64,000 nt of DNA, from contig CAYWNA010000042.1 in the NCBI GenBank assembly GCA_964459305.1, positions 1 to 64,000 on the forward strand. The letters are read 5' to 3'. This document shows, in pieces, positions 17,701-24,967 of this stretch. The DNA is from CAYWNA01 sp964459305. GTDB taxonomy: Bacteria; Planctomycetota; Planctomycetia; Pirellulales; Pirellulaceae. The position numbers and the translations under genes were made by a program. The stretch's first letter is position 1, and each line of letters opens with the position of its first letter. Under the pieces are notes generated by a model, which was not told the origin of the DNA, did not search any database, and worked only from the letters and a program-made list of their open reading frames with translations.

Positions 17701-17991
17701 GGCGGTGCGTGGAACCTGAAGACGGGCGAGTCAATTCCATGGAAATTCGAACGTTCCTACGGATGCGGGCAGATCGCGGCTAGTACGAACTTGATGCTCT
17801 TCCGCTCCGCTACACTCGGCTATTTGGATTTAACGCGCGACGCGGGCACGGAGAACTTCGGCGGCATCCGCCCGAGTTGCTGGTTCAGTGCCATTCCCGC
17901 CGGTGGAATGGTCCTTGTGCCCGACGGATCATCCAAATGCGCGTGCAGCTACCAGACAAGGGCTTGGCTCGGTTTGCAGCAACACGAATAG
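14749..17991 (+). CDS. Exported PQQ-type beta-propeller with an internal methyltransferase-like domain
   Basis: Protein of 1,080 aa with a signal peptide ending SLSA-AD. Residues about 25-500 and 640-1075 carry repeated propeller blades (KVIAIDAESGKLRWTF, HAIKLDDGTLLWKR, HAVDVQTGEALWT, ALDAYNGRTLWTY, SMDADTGQLKWQY, AFDAKTGSRMWD), as in PQQ-dependent dehydrogenase-like and BamB-like proteins. Between them, at about 505-625, is a Rossmann-type domain with ICLDLGCGTGELALEL (534-541 core) and VIGIESDSNQVNQARRTL, which match motifs I and post-I of class I SAM methyltransferases. Two relatives in this window carry that domain at the N-terminus instead. The ATG has TGGAGA upstream. How a SAM-fold would work outside the cytoplasm is unclear; the pocket may bind something else. 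Confidence 0.8.
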   Translation: MRCPHCPLVAMFVTLTLATGSLSAADWPMYRADAARTGYSSDPLPDALELRWICRSHAAPTPAWPKSSRITFDFANQPIIVGSTVIYGSSAEDKVIAIDAESGKLRWTFFAAGPVRFAPVAWQDRVFVAGDDGYLHAIKLDDGTLLWKRRGGPNERMCLGNERMISRWPARGGPVVVDDIVYYAAGIWPSDGVFLHAVDVQTGEALWTNDRAGSLYTPQPHGGANAHSGVTPQGYLLATRERLFVPTGRAVPAAFRRADGQFEYYRLQQNGSIGGARASVADRFVINGGCFLEEATGNLAARAGRGVFGVLPDGILQSTGNTLLAYRWKDMEAPDRKGKLVRYRGLEKYCETVLENDSAEQQRAAKVIEKLPALKDLYRTNVRFKGAYDNVPRQTGLERTLSQARPDVESLGYDVDPFLATSYERRYEVIAAADEAVCGGPNIVRIVDLDEGRVRWSHEVEGSALGLAAANGRLVVSTSKGVVYCFGTSTGTGGPVTIDTGKDAAVDSQSGEIDYAKVAQEILDKSGVTAGICLDLGCGTGELALELVRRSQLHVIGIESDSNQVNQARRTLDDAGVYGNRVSIHEGKPTHPPYPRYCANLIVSTRSLAGESAVLNDAETKRLQRPYGGVVCVGKPGELQVQRRGPLGGAGQWTHQNCNPANTLCSSDSIARGPLETAWYRDGVLEIVDRHAQGPAPLFNQGCLVVEGTHGICALDAYNGRTLWTYAIDGILEDWDGVHHDVGVGETGSNFCLSDDAVLVRTDDRCLKIALTTGKLIREFTTPADPSGENRAWGYIAHADGLIFGSVLNGAHTVSPRYDKIRLRTESMQFFSMDADTGQLKWQYKPEHSIRNNTIAIADGYVYLIDRPLAPADCITDPPPNGKHRPLLKPGEHPGGTLIAMAADTGTVLWKSTSDIFGTQIAVSEEHGVLLMYYQGVKHSFFKLPSEIGGRMAAFDAKTGSRMWDIRVEHRTRPLINDEVIYAEGGAWNLKTGESIPWKFERSYGCGQIAASTNLMLFRSATLGYLDLTRDAGTENFGGIRPSCWFSAIPAGGMVLVPDGSSKCACSYQTRAWLGLQQHE

Positions 17992-18011
17992 CGAAATGGA
18001 TAACACTGAGT

Positions 18012-18413
18012 ATGACGGCAACGCTTCCTATCAAACGAGTTCACCACATCGCGCGAGTTACCGACCAGCCCGGGGCGAGCAAAGCGTTCTATCGGGACGT
18101 GTTGGGCTTCCGTGAGATCCAACGGCCTCCGTTCAACTTCCGCGGGGCGTGGCTCTACAGCTACGGCGTCCAGATGCATATCATTGAGAATCCGGAGCTT
18201 GCACAGAAAGCCCGCCAGCCGATCAATGGCCTGGCCAATCATCTGGCGTTCGAAGTGGAAGATGTCGACGTGGCGAAGAAATGCCTCGAACAAAACGACA
18301 TCCCCTATTTCGAGCAAGTGAACGCTGGCGGAATCCACCAGGTATTCTTCCAAGACCCGGACGGCCACATTGTCGAGGTTGCCGTATACGGTCCTACGCC
18401 GGAAGAAATCTGA
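18012..18413 (+). CDS. VOC (glyoxalase/bleomycin-resistance) family protein
   Basis: Small cytoplasmic protein of 133 aa with one VOC domain made of two beta-alpha-beta-beta-beta units: KRVHHIARVTD, AFYRDVLGFREIQRP, LYSYGVQMHIIENPE, LANHLAFEVEDVD, QVFFQDPDGHIVEVAVYGP. Candidate metal ligands are the His of HHIARV, the Glu of HIIEN, the His of NHLAF and the Glu of HIVEVAVY, the usual glyoxalase I-like positions. It starts 20 bases after the propeller gene, so it is probably in the same transcript. There is no strong Shine-Dalgarno at the chosen ATG, but the domain begins there. The substrate is unknown. Confidence 0.85.
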   Translation: MTATLPIKRVHHIARVTDQPGASKAFYRDVLGFREIQRPPFNFRGAWLYSYGVQMHIIENPELAQKARQPINGLANHLAFEVEDVDVAKKCLEQNDIPYFEQVNAGGIHQVFFQDPDGHIVEVAVYGPTPEEI

Positions 18414-18539
18414 ATCGTGGCTGTCCTGCCCTTCGCCATCAGATCCGGAGCGCGGCGTCGTTCGGTCGTTTTTTCGCCGTCACGCTCGCCAGACCGCTTC
18501 TGGCAGCGGGAACGCATACCGATTGACGCTTTTCAGCAT

Positions 18540-18603
18540 GTAGCCGAAGTCGCCAGACTTTGGTCTGCGCAGGGAAAGACCAAACTCTGGCGAGTTCGGC
18601 TAC
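18540..18603. repeat. Palindromic GTAGCCGAA(C/G)TCGCCAGA repeat, copy 1
   Basis: 24-base arms (18540-18563 and 18580-18603) pair at 22 positions around a 16-base centre. The same element recurs at 31753-31820. It lies between convergent genes and could act as a bidirectional terminator. Confidence 0.8.
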
Positions 18604-18676
18604 AGGTCCGACTTGTCCGCGGATGGTATAGCTACCGGGGCAAATCAGACGGTTTGCTTCACGAACGACGCTTGCC

Positions 18677-19399
18677 TCACGCCGCCGATCGCATCGATCG
18701 GGATCCGAGATCGTCTTCCGTCTTGTCCTTTGTCAATCGCCCCAAGGCCATGAAGACGGCACCGATCAACAACGGCGCGATGGCCTGACCGATCTGCCAG
18801 TTACCACCGACACCAAACCCGATGGAGAGGTTGCCGGTGCCAGGTTGAGATTGCGGTGGTATGCAGGAGACCATCAGGCACCCGGCCAACAGGGCTACCG
18901 AGCAACACGCGGCAAGCGCCCAGAGGCGTCGCCTGCCCGATGCGCTGACCCTCCAACAAAGCAGCAGCGCGGCGGCAATGGCCGGGACGAAAGCGATGGC
19001 CCAGCCAGCACACTTGCAGACCTGCTTCAACGCCGGATTTGTCTCGATTGTCTGACCTTCCACGAGCAAAGCCATACCGATCACCAACAACGTGAATCCG
19101 ACAACGCTCAGCAAGAAAAGGGCCGGTGTGGCGGCGACAAAGGCCAACCACGGGTGTCTACCTGCCCAGGTTGGATAGACCGTGGTCACAGCAGCTTGTT
19201 CGGCCAATTGTTCGGGATTTCCCAGCCGTTCCGAGAAATCGACGGTGTTTTCAGCCTCCGTGCCATGACTCATTTCTGCCTCCTGCAGATCGAAAACGTG
19301 GTCTTGAAGCTCATTCAGCAACCGTCGCGCGTAGTTCGACGGCACTTTCCGTTTCTTCAATTCGCTAGCCAACTGGCTCTGCCACTGGTGAAAGTCCAT
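18677..19399 (-). CDS. Membrane protein with a cytoplasmic DUF1700/HAAS-like N-terminal helix domain
   Basis: Protein of 240 aa. The N-terminal 75 residues (MDFHQWQSQLASELKKRKV, ARRLLNELQDHVFDLQEAE, ERLGNPEQLAEQAA) have the helical pattern seen in membrane proteins paired with PadR-type regulators. About four hydrophobic helices follow, near 92-118, 130-148, 160-178 and 200-220. The ATG at 19399 is preferred over a TTG 18 codons upstream, although its Shine-Dalgarno is weak. No PadR gene is next to it. The reading frame stops before the phospholipase-like gene on the same strand starts, so it could be downstream in one transcript. Function not established. Confidence 0.65.
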   Translation of the reverse strand: MDFHQWQSQLASELKKRKVPSNYARRLLNELQDHVFDLQEAEMSHGTEAENTVDFSERLGNPEQLAEQAAVTTVYPTWAGRHPWLAFVAATPALFLLSVVGFTLLVIGMALLVEGQTIETNPALKQVCKCAGWAIAFVPAIAAALLLCWRVSASGRRRLWALAACCSVALLAGCLMVSCIPPQSQPGTGNLSIGFGVGGNWQIGQAIAPLLIGAVFMALGRLTKDKTEDDLGSRSMRSAA

Positions 19400-19484
19400 C
19401 CCTGCGCTCTGATAGATCCGATATGCCGAGATGGCCCCAAGGGTGTTACGCAAAAAACTAAATGTCCCCTCGTGGAATACTGCG

Positions 19485-20540
19485 TCACTTCGCCTTCCAG
19501 CGAGCGGTGATTTCGTTCCATGTGGGATGGTCTGCGGGCGTTACTTCCTGAAGGGCTGGTTCTCGTTGGACTACCTGCTCGAACATCCGGGCAATTGCCT
19601 CGCCCATTTGCCATAGGGCGTGGCGGAAATTTGCCTTGTCGGCCAGTTTCACCATCTCCGGATAGCTCAAGCCGCCGGTTTGTTGGCTCAGGCGCTCGTC
19701 GCATTGCTGGCCGCCGTCGGTTTCGGTCAGGGCGTACTGCTCAAGCAATCGGGCGTTGCGGATCCGTTGGTAGCGTCGGTTTTCGGCCAGTACGCACAGC
19801 AGCAGTGTCTCGCGCTTCGGCGTCCAGGCGTCAGGGAATTCGGCGGCCAGCAATCCGCGCGGTTGGGCCACTCGCATGAAGTGTGTCTGGACGGCTTCGA
19901 TGGGCGTGTCGGCCAGATCGGCTAGTAGGTGGGCCCAGTCGAGTTTGAATTCCTTGCGGCCAATCTCGTGCAACGTCACAAGATCCTGGATGGGCCGGTT
20001 GGCCGATGTGTACTTGCCGTCCAGCAGATGCAATGTGATTTCCGGCTGGATCGACTTGATCAGACTGTCCCCGACAACATGGGCGATCCAGCCGAACAAG
20101 TAGGCCAACTTTCGCTCGCCCGGTCCGAACAGCCGGATGGCATCGCTCGCCGCGGCCGCGAAGTAGTCTGGCACGCGATCCCACGGGACCGCATGACCCT
20201 GTTCCTCTCGATTCCACCCAAAGGCGACATGCGCCCGGCCGTAAAACAACTGGTGGATATCACGCGGTCGGTACTGCCGCCCCGCAAACTCCAAGCTCCA
20301 CGGTTTCACAGGGCCACCGGTGATCGGGCTCTTTGATAGCGGGACCGTTCCGTACCCGACCTCTTCGCCGCTGTCGACACAGACGGCCTCGGGCAGAGTT
20401 TGAACGTCGGAACCAAGGTACGAACCGGCCAGGTAGCTGGGCCAATGGCGCAAAAGGAGCGGGGCAATAGGGAGTCTTTTCGCGCGGGCCGCTTTGGCGG
20501 CTAGAATCGCGTACATCGTGTGACCAATGATGCCACTCAT
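19485..20540 (-). CDS. Zinc-dependent phospholipase C-like protein
   Basis: Protein of 351 aa without a signal peptide. It has the His/Asp spacing of the zinc-dependent phospholipase C / S1-P1 nuclease-like fold: GHTMYAILAAKAA near the N-terminus, GSYLGSDVQTLPEAVC at about 38, and LAYLFGWIAHVVGDSLIKS in the middle, where H and D would be zinc ligands. The ATG at 20540 has GGAGGA eight bases upstream. It is followed 85 bases later on the minus strand by the membrane-protein gene. The enzyme class is inferred from these motifs; no substrate can be assigned. Confidence 0.7.
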   Translation of the reverse strand: MSGIIGHTMYAILAAKAARAKRLPIAPLLLRHWPSYLAGSYLGSDVQTLPEAVCVDSGEEVGYGTVPLSKSPITGGPVKPWSLEFAGRQYRPRDIHQLFYGRAHVAFGWNREEQGHAVPWDRVPDYFAAAASDAIRLFGPGERKLAYLFGWIAHVVGDSLIKSIQPEITLHLLDGKYTSANRPIQDLVTLHEIGRKEFKLDWAHLLADLADTPIEAVQTHFMRVAQPRGLLAAEFPDAWTPKRETLLLCVLAENRRYQRIRNARLLEQYALTETDGGQQCDERLSQQTGGLSYPEMVKLADKANFRHALWQMGEAIARMFEQVVQREPALQEVTPADHPTWNEITARWKAK

Positions 20541-20632
20541 GGCATTGTGTCCTCCGTACTGCCAACGGTCAGGAAATGCGCACTCTTCGCACTACTGGCC
20601 CTCGATTCTTTAGTTTCTTGCGCAGACTGCGA

Positions 20633-20693
20633 ACAGGAAGATGTAAGACAGGAAGATCTGAGTGTCTGATTTCCCTGTCTCACATATTCCTGT
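20633..20693. repeat. Palindromic ACAGGAAGATGTAAGACAGG element
   Basis: ACAGGAAGATGTAAGACAGGAA reads outward to TTCCCTGTCTCACATATTCCTGT, an imperfect inverted repeat of 61 bases in all. It sits in the gap between two minus-strand genes. There is no T-run. Confidence 0.7.
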
Positions 20694-20735
20694 ATAGAGC
20701 TATTTGTCCGCGGCCCTGCCGCGCCAAGGGAGCAG

Positions 20736-21740
20736 CTACGGTGCCGTCTTTCTTTTCACTTCATATTGACGATGCGGTCTGGCTGCCTTTGTGATCTGAA
20801 ATCCTGGACGTCTGGCGAAACTGTCGTGAACGGACTGTGCCTTGGCGTGGTCGTAGGCGCCGCTGTGTGCGTGCAAGAGATAACGCAAGGTTAGCGGTTT
20901 GTCCGTCGTGACGGTCAGGCCTTCGTGCATGCAAAACGAGGCCCCCATCCAACCGTCCTCTCGCACGTGCCAGTGCGTGGGATAACGCGGATTCTCCGGG
21001 TGGTCGAAGTAGGTAATGCCTTCGATGATCGCCTTGCGATCCGAACCACGGCCGACGGCGACCGGACCACTGTAATCCATCCAGCGCGCTGGTTTGCCGA
21101 AAATCGATTTCTCGCCCTCCTGACCTTCGCTATTGGTCAACATCCCACCGCCGAAATGGACCGAAACGGTCTTGGCGACCCGGACGGCCAGGAAGCCGAA
21201 ATTCGTCTTGCCCAGTTCGACCGATTCTACCTTTGTCGGCGGTCGCATGGTTATCTGAATTTCCAGCGCATGCTCGCCATCGTCCATCGGGGTAAGGGCC
21301 GCCGCGACATCTTGCTCCATGAGTTCTTTGCCCTCGCCGTCGTACCAACCGGAGAGGGATGCCATGACGGCCTCGTCATCACCGTCGCGGTAGCTATACC
21401 AATGCTCCTGACGTACGCGTCCCTCGGTACGATCGCTCCAAAAGTCGATTCCACCCACGTCATGGTGAGCGAACCAGACCGAACGATGGTGGTCGTGGTT
21501 TTCTGCACCAGGATGGCCCATGCGGGTCAGGGAGGTGCCGGACGGGCCGTTGAACGGATAGAAAAACGGGCGAGGGCAACCGTTTCCGAAATGCCAACGG
21601 GTCTTTTCCACGCCGTCGATTTGGAACGACACCTGATGCTTCGACAGAGGCACCAGTTCGCAGCGTTTCAATGTGAACGGCTCCTCGGCCAACAAAGCAC
21701 CGGCCAAGGAGAGCGAAAGGAAGAGAGCTAACACGCGCAT
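20736..21740 (-). CDS. Exported PmoA-like / DUF6807 protein
   Basis: Protein of 334 aa with a signal peptide (MRVLALFLSLSLAGALLAEE). Recognisable blocks are CPRPFFYPFNGPSGTSLTRM, HDHHRSVWFAHHDVGGIDFW, GKTNFGFLAVRVAKTVSVHFGG, WMDYSGPV and a late HSGAYDHAKAQSVHDSF. This is the family often annotated as 'PmoA family' or DUF6807 in planctomycetes. It is unrelated in role to the methane monooxygenase subunit of that name. The ATG at 21740 has CGGAG eight bases upstream, and a much longer upstream reading was rejected. The HDHHRS and HH clusters suggest a metal or sugar site, but activity is unknown. Confidence 0.8.
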   Translation of the reverse strand: MRVLALFLSLSLAGALLAEEPFTLKRCELVPLSKHQVSFQIDGVEKTRWHFGNGCPRPFFYPFNGPSGTSLTRMGHPGAENHDHHRSVWFAHHDVGGIDFWSDRTEGRVRQEHWYSYRDGDDEAVMASLSGWYDGEGKELMEQDVAAALTPMDDGEHALEIQITMRPPTKVESVELGKTNFGFLAVRVAKTVSVHFGGGMLTNSEGQEGEKSIFGKPARWMDYSGPVAVGRGSDRKAIIEGITYFDHPENPRYPTHWHVREDGWMGASFCMHEGLTVTTDKPLTLRYLLHAHSGAYDHAKAQSVHDSFARRPGFQITKAARPHRQYEVKRKTAP

Positions 21741-22283
21741 GGTTCTTGGCTCCGTTCTGGGGTCAGGAAGCACGGTCCGATTGATCGATGCGCCGAATCG
21801 CATGCTCCGCAATGTAGCCTGTGTGGCAGGCCGATTCCAGTCTCCTGCCTTCGGATAGTCAAAACGCCTGGCTGCGTGTGCCGAAATAGCCTCCCGGTTT
21901 TGCGCGGTGTGCCACTGTTCGAAACGACGAGGGCCTGACATGTCCGGTCGCTTTCCATCGTCTCGAGCAGTGTTGCGCTGTCCGTGACGCAGCACTGCTG
22001 GGAATCATAGTGAGCCGGATACGGTGGATGTCGTGTTCGATTCCCAGCAGTGGCACTCGTTTCGAAAACGGCAATCGTCCGCCAGGGGAAGTTGTTTCGG
22101 CGCACGTTACTACCTGCCGGAGAGTTTTCAGCGATTCGCAGCCGCATTCGCGAGACGTCGAGCCTGGAGCGGGCCGTCTCCACAAACGCGGAAAAAACGC
22201 GCGAGTGTCGTGCAAAGGTGCACAGGGCATGATAGAGTCATGTCTTGCCCGTTTCTTACCCTTGTTTACGAGGAACCCACGAC
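21741..22283. other. Intergenic region with a tRNA-like / inverted-repeat structure
   Basis: No protein gene is supported in these 543 bases between divergent genes. CACTGCTGGGAATC (21993-22006) pairs perfectly with GATTCCCAGCAGTG (22039-22052) across 32 bases. The right arm joins a TTCGATT that resembles a tRNA T-loop. The structure is not a complete tRNA. Promoters for both flanking genes should lie here, but none was identified with confidence. Confidence 0.45.
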
Positions 22284-23711
22284 ATGAGAAGAATCGCATT
22301 CTTGTTTCTCGTTCTGGTCGTTTTGTGCCATTCAGCATACGCTGTCGCGCGTCCAAATATCGTCTACATCTATACCGACGATCAGGCGCCGTTCGCCGTC
22401 GCCGCGGCAGGCGACAAGCGGTTTGTCACACCCAATATCGACCGGATCTTTCGCGAAGGCGCTCATCTGACCAACAGTTTTGTTGCCACACCTGTCTGCA
22501 GCCCCAGCCGAGTTGGACTGATCGCCAGTCGCTACGGTACGGAAATGGGCATCACCGACTGGATCAACCCACGCAGCGAAGCGAGTCTGGGACTTGACCC
22601 TCAGACCACAACGTGGCCCCAGTTGCTGGCCCGCGCCGGCTACCGCAACGCGCTGTTTGGTAAGTGGCATCTGGGAACCGAGGACAAATACCACCCGACC
22701 AAGTTCGGATATCACGAGTTTATGGGAATTCGCACCGGCGGTTGTCCGCCCAAGGATCCCGTGCTGGAATTGCCCGACGGGCAAACGAAAAAGGTCGAGG
22801 GTTATACGTGCGATATTTTCACCGACCATACCTTGCGATTCATCCGCGAGAATCGTCAGCGACCGTTCGCAGTCTCGCTGCACTTTCGCGCACCACACGC
22901 CGCGTGGCTGCCGGTGCGGGACGAGGATTGGGAGCCATTCAAAGATCTCGACCCCGATATCCCTAACCCGGACTGGCCAGACCTGAACGTCGCGCAGGTC
23001 AAGAAGCGGACCCGCGAATACCTGGCCGCGGTCAAAAGCGTCGACCGCAACGTGGGCCGGGTCTTGGCGCTGTTGGACGAACTGGAACTCGCGGCACGAA
23101 CGGCTGTTGTCTTCACCAGCGACCACGGCTACAACCTCGGCGAGCATGGCGTCTGGTACAAGGGCAACGCGGTTCGCATTTTGACGAAGAACCCGCCGCA
23201 GAAATGGAAGAACATTCCACCAAGCCGGCGACCGAACCTCTGGGACACGTCGCTGCGCGTGCCGACCGCCGTACGTTGGCCCGGTGTCGTCAATCCGGGG
23301 ACAAAGGTGACGCACACGGTCTCGAATCTCGATTGGTATCCCACACTGTTGGCAATGGCCGGCGTCGACCCAGCGCCCGGAGTGACCATCCATGGGCAGG
23401 ACATCACGCCGTTGCTGCGAGGCGAACCGGTCGAATGGGACAACGATCTCTACGTGGAATACAGCATGCACCACGGCGCGACGACGCACATGCGCGGCTA
23501 TCGAACGCCGCAGTGGAAGCTGGTCCGCGACTTTGCCAGTCCGGGACGAAACGAGTTGTTCGACCTGAAGAACGATCCGGACGAAGTGAAGAATCTCTTC
23601 GAATCCGACGATCCGCTCCATGCGCAAATCCGAAAAGAACTTGGACGCAAGATTCTGGAGAGAATGAAGTCACTCGACGATCCGGCGTTGCCGGAGAATC
23701 AGGAGTCATGA
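22284..23711 (+). CDS. Exported arylsulfatase-family sulfatase, Cys type
   Basis: Protein of 475 aa with a signal peptide (MRRIAFLFLVLVVLCHSAYA). It has the S1 sulfatase layout. The metal site starts IVYIYTDDQAPF. The active-site consensus is C-S-P-S-R with C72, the residue oxidised to formylglycine. GKWHLGTEDKY and TSDHGYNLGEHG supply further metal and catalytic residues. Length is normal for the family. It needs a formylglycine-generating or anaerobic maturase elsewhere, because the SUMF1 protein in this window lacks one FGE cysteine. The ATG at 22284 has AGGA ten bases upstream. Its stop overlaps the start of the next gene (ATGATGA), so the two are translationally coupled. Substrate is probably a sulfated glycan (inference). 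Confidence 0.93.
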   Translation: MRRIAFLFLVLVVLCHSAYAVARPNIVYIYTDDQAPFAVAAAGDKRFVTPNIDRIFREGAHLTNSFVATPVCSPSRVGLIASRYGTEMGITDWINPRSEASLGLDPQTTTWPQLLARAGYRNALFGKWHLGTEDKYHPTKFGYHEFMGIRTGGCPPKDPVLELPDGQTKKVEGYTCDIFTDHTLRFIRENRQRPFAVSLHFRAPHAAWLPVRDEDWEPFKDLDPDIPNPDWPDLNVAQVKKRTREYLAAVKSVDRNVGRVLALLDELELAARTAVVFTSDHGYNLGEHGVWYKGNAVRILTKNPPQKWKNIPPSRRPNLWDTSLRVPTAVRWPGVVNPGTKVTHTVSNLDWYPTLLAMAGVDPAPGVTIHGQDITPLLRGEPVEWDNDLYVEYSMHHGATTHMRGYRTPQWKLVRDFASPGRNELFDLKNDPDEVKNLFESDDPLHAQIRKELGRKILERMKSLDDPALPENQES

Positions 23712-24737
23712 TGAACACGATCTATCGCATGACGTTCTTGACGTGGCTTGTCGGTGTCTGTCTGCCTGCTAACGCAGCGGAGCCAGCGGCAGGCAACGAG
23801 GCTCGGCGTTTCATCGTGAATGACGACGGAGAGGTGCGATTGCCCGTCGATGACAAAGACTGGGACCGGTACTTGGGCGAACGTCTGCGCCATGCGGCGG
23901 GGACGCAAGTGGCCAGCTATTTTTTGAACATTGGCGCGACCGACCGCGGACCGGGTATCGTGAACTCGCTGCAGAGCACGATGGCGTACTGGGCCGCCAA
24001 GGAGGAAGCCCCAGCGGTGTACGACGAGGCGACTCGGCGGTACATCTCCGAAGCACGCGAAGCCGGCATGGAGGTTCTCGCGTCGATTCGAATGAACGAC
24101 ACGCATGATGCGAGGCATCCGAACCTGGAAGCGCTGAACTACCCATTGAAGAAAGGCCGACCGGACCTGTTGTTGGGTAACGAAGACTCGATGAAGCTTC
24201 TGGGCATTGGACGGCGACGGCTTCTACCTATTCAATTTCTTTGGAGTGACGGGCAAAGAGGTGAATCCCGGCTGGGGAGCCTCGGACGCGACAAGCCTAC
24301 GTGAAGTCGGCTCGGTGGAGACATTGCGAGGAAAAGGCAAATTGTATTTGGCCGATACTGGCGAGACGCGACACTACATCGGCTACAGCAATCCGGAAAG
24401 CCAATTTCCGGTGCGGATCGTCGGCGGGCGGCCCGCGGAATTGGTGGTGGGTGATGACGTTCGTGCTGCGGAAAATGATGGTTCGTTGAAGGAACTGCGG
24501 CTAAGCTTCACGGTGGCCAACGTGGACAAGGCGGAACGCCTTGCCTTGCAGATCAACGGCGTAACGGTTCCACCAGACAGGATCGCTCGCACCGACGATT
24601 CGACCTTCGAGGCCGTGCTGACCGCATCACATGTGCGCCGCGGCATCAATGAACTCGTTTTCGCTCCGGGGAAGAACTCGCCGGGACGATTGAGTTCGCA
24701 AGTCACAGGGCTCAGGCTTTCTGTCGACTACAAGTAA
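23708..24737 (+). pseudogene. Exported protein with frame change and probable internal deletion
   Basis: The start overlaps the sulfatase stop and has AGGAG upstream. It encodes a signal peptide (MMNTIYRMTFLTWLVGVCLPANAAE) and a first part with FIVNDDGEVRLP, YFLNIGATDRGPGIVNSL and EAREAGMEVLASIRMND, which looks like a TIM-barrel sugar-hydrolase beginning. After LLLGNEDSMKLLG the frame changes near 24190-24207. A different frame carries the end: DGDGFYLFNFFGVTG, then a beta-rich C-terminus closing GLRLSVDYK. The jump from the barrel's early part to its end leaves too few residues for the barrel, so a deletion with frameshift is likely. A sequencing error alone would not explain the missing middle. 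Family not named with confidence. Confidence 0.65.
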
Positions 24738-24777
24738 ATCGTTTCGGAGCCAAGACAGACGGCTTTCTCGCATGGAT

Positions 24778-24926
24778 GTAGGGTAGGCCAAGTCTTCGCG
24801 GCCCACCGGGTTGAGCTCGTCGATCCTGTCACCGCTTGCATTGATCGATTTGACTGACCGTCCGGTGCGAGCGTGCTCGGATGGCACGGGTATTGCGGTG
24901 GGCCGCGAAGACTTGGCCCACCCTAC
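24778..24926. repeat. Long inverted repeat with 31-base arms
   Basis: Bases 24778-24808 and 24896-24926 are inverted copies with one mismatch. They contain GGCCAAGTCTTCGCGGCCCACC and are separated by 87 bases without a gene. A diverged single copy lies near 10690-10715. It occupies almost the whole gap between the broken gene and the next minus-strand gene. Confidence 0.8.
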
Positions 24927-24967
24927 GTGAGGAATTCGGGCAGACGCGACGACCGCGGGAAGTCCAT

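Noticed and set aside
20736..21740. Methane/ammonia monooxygenase subunit (the 'PmoA' label)
   Set aside because: The family name is historical. The protein is a soluble exported beta-rich DUF6807 member without the membrane helices of a particulate monooxygenase subunit.
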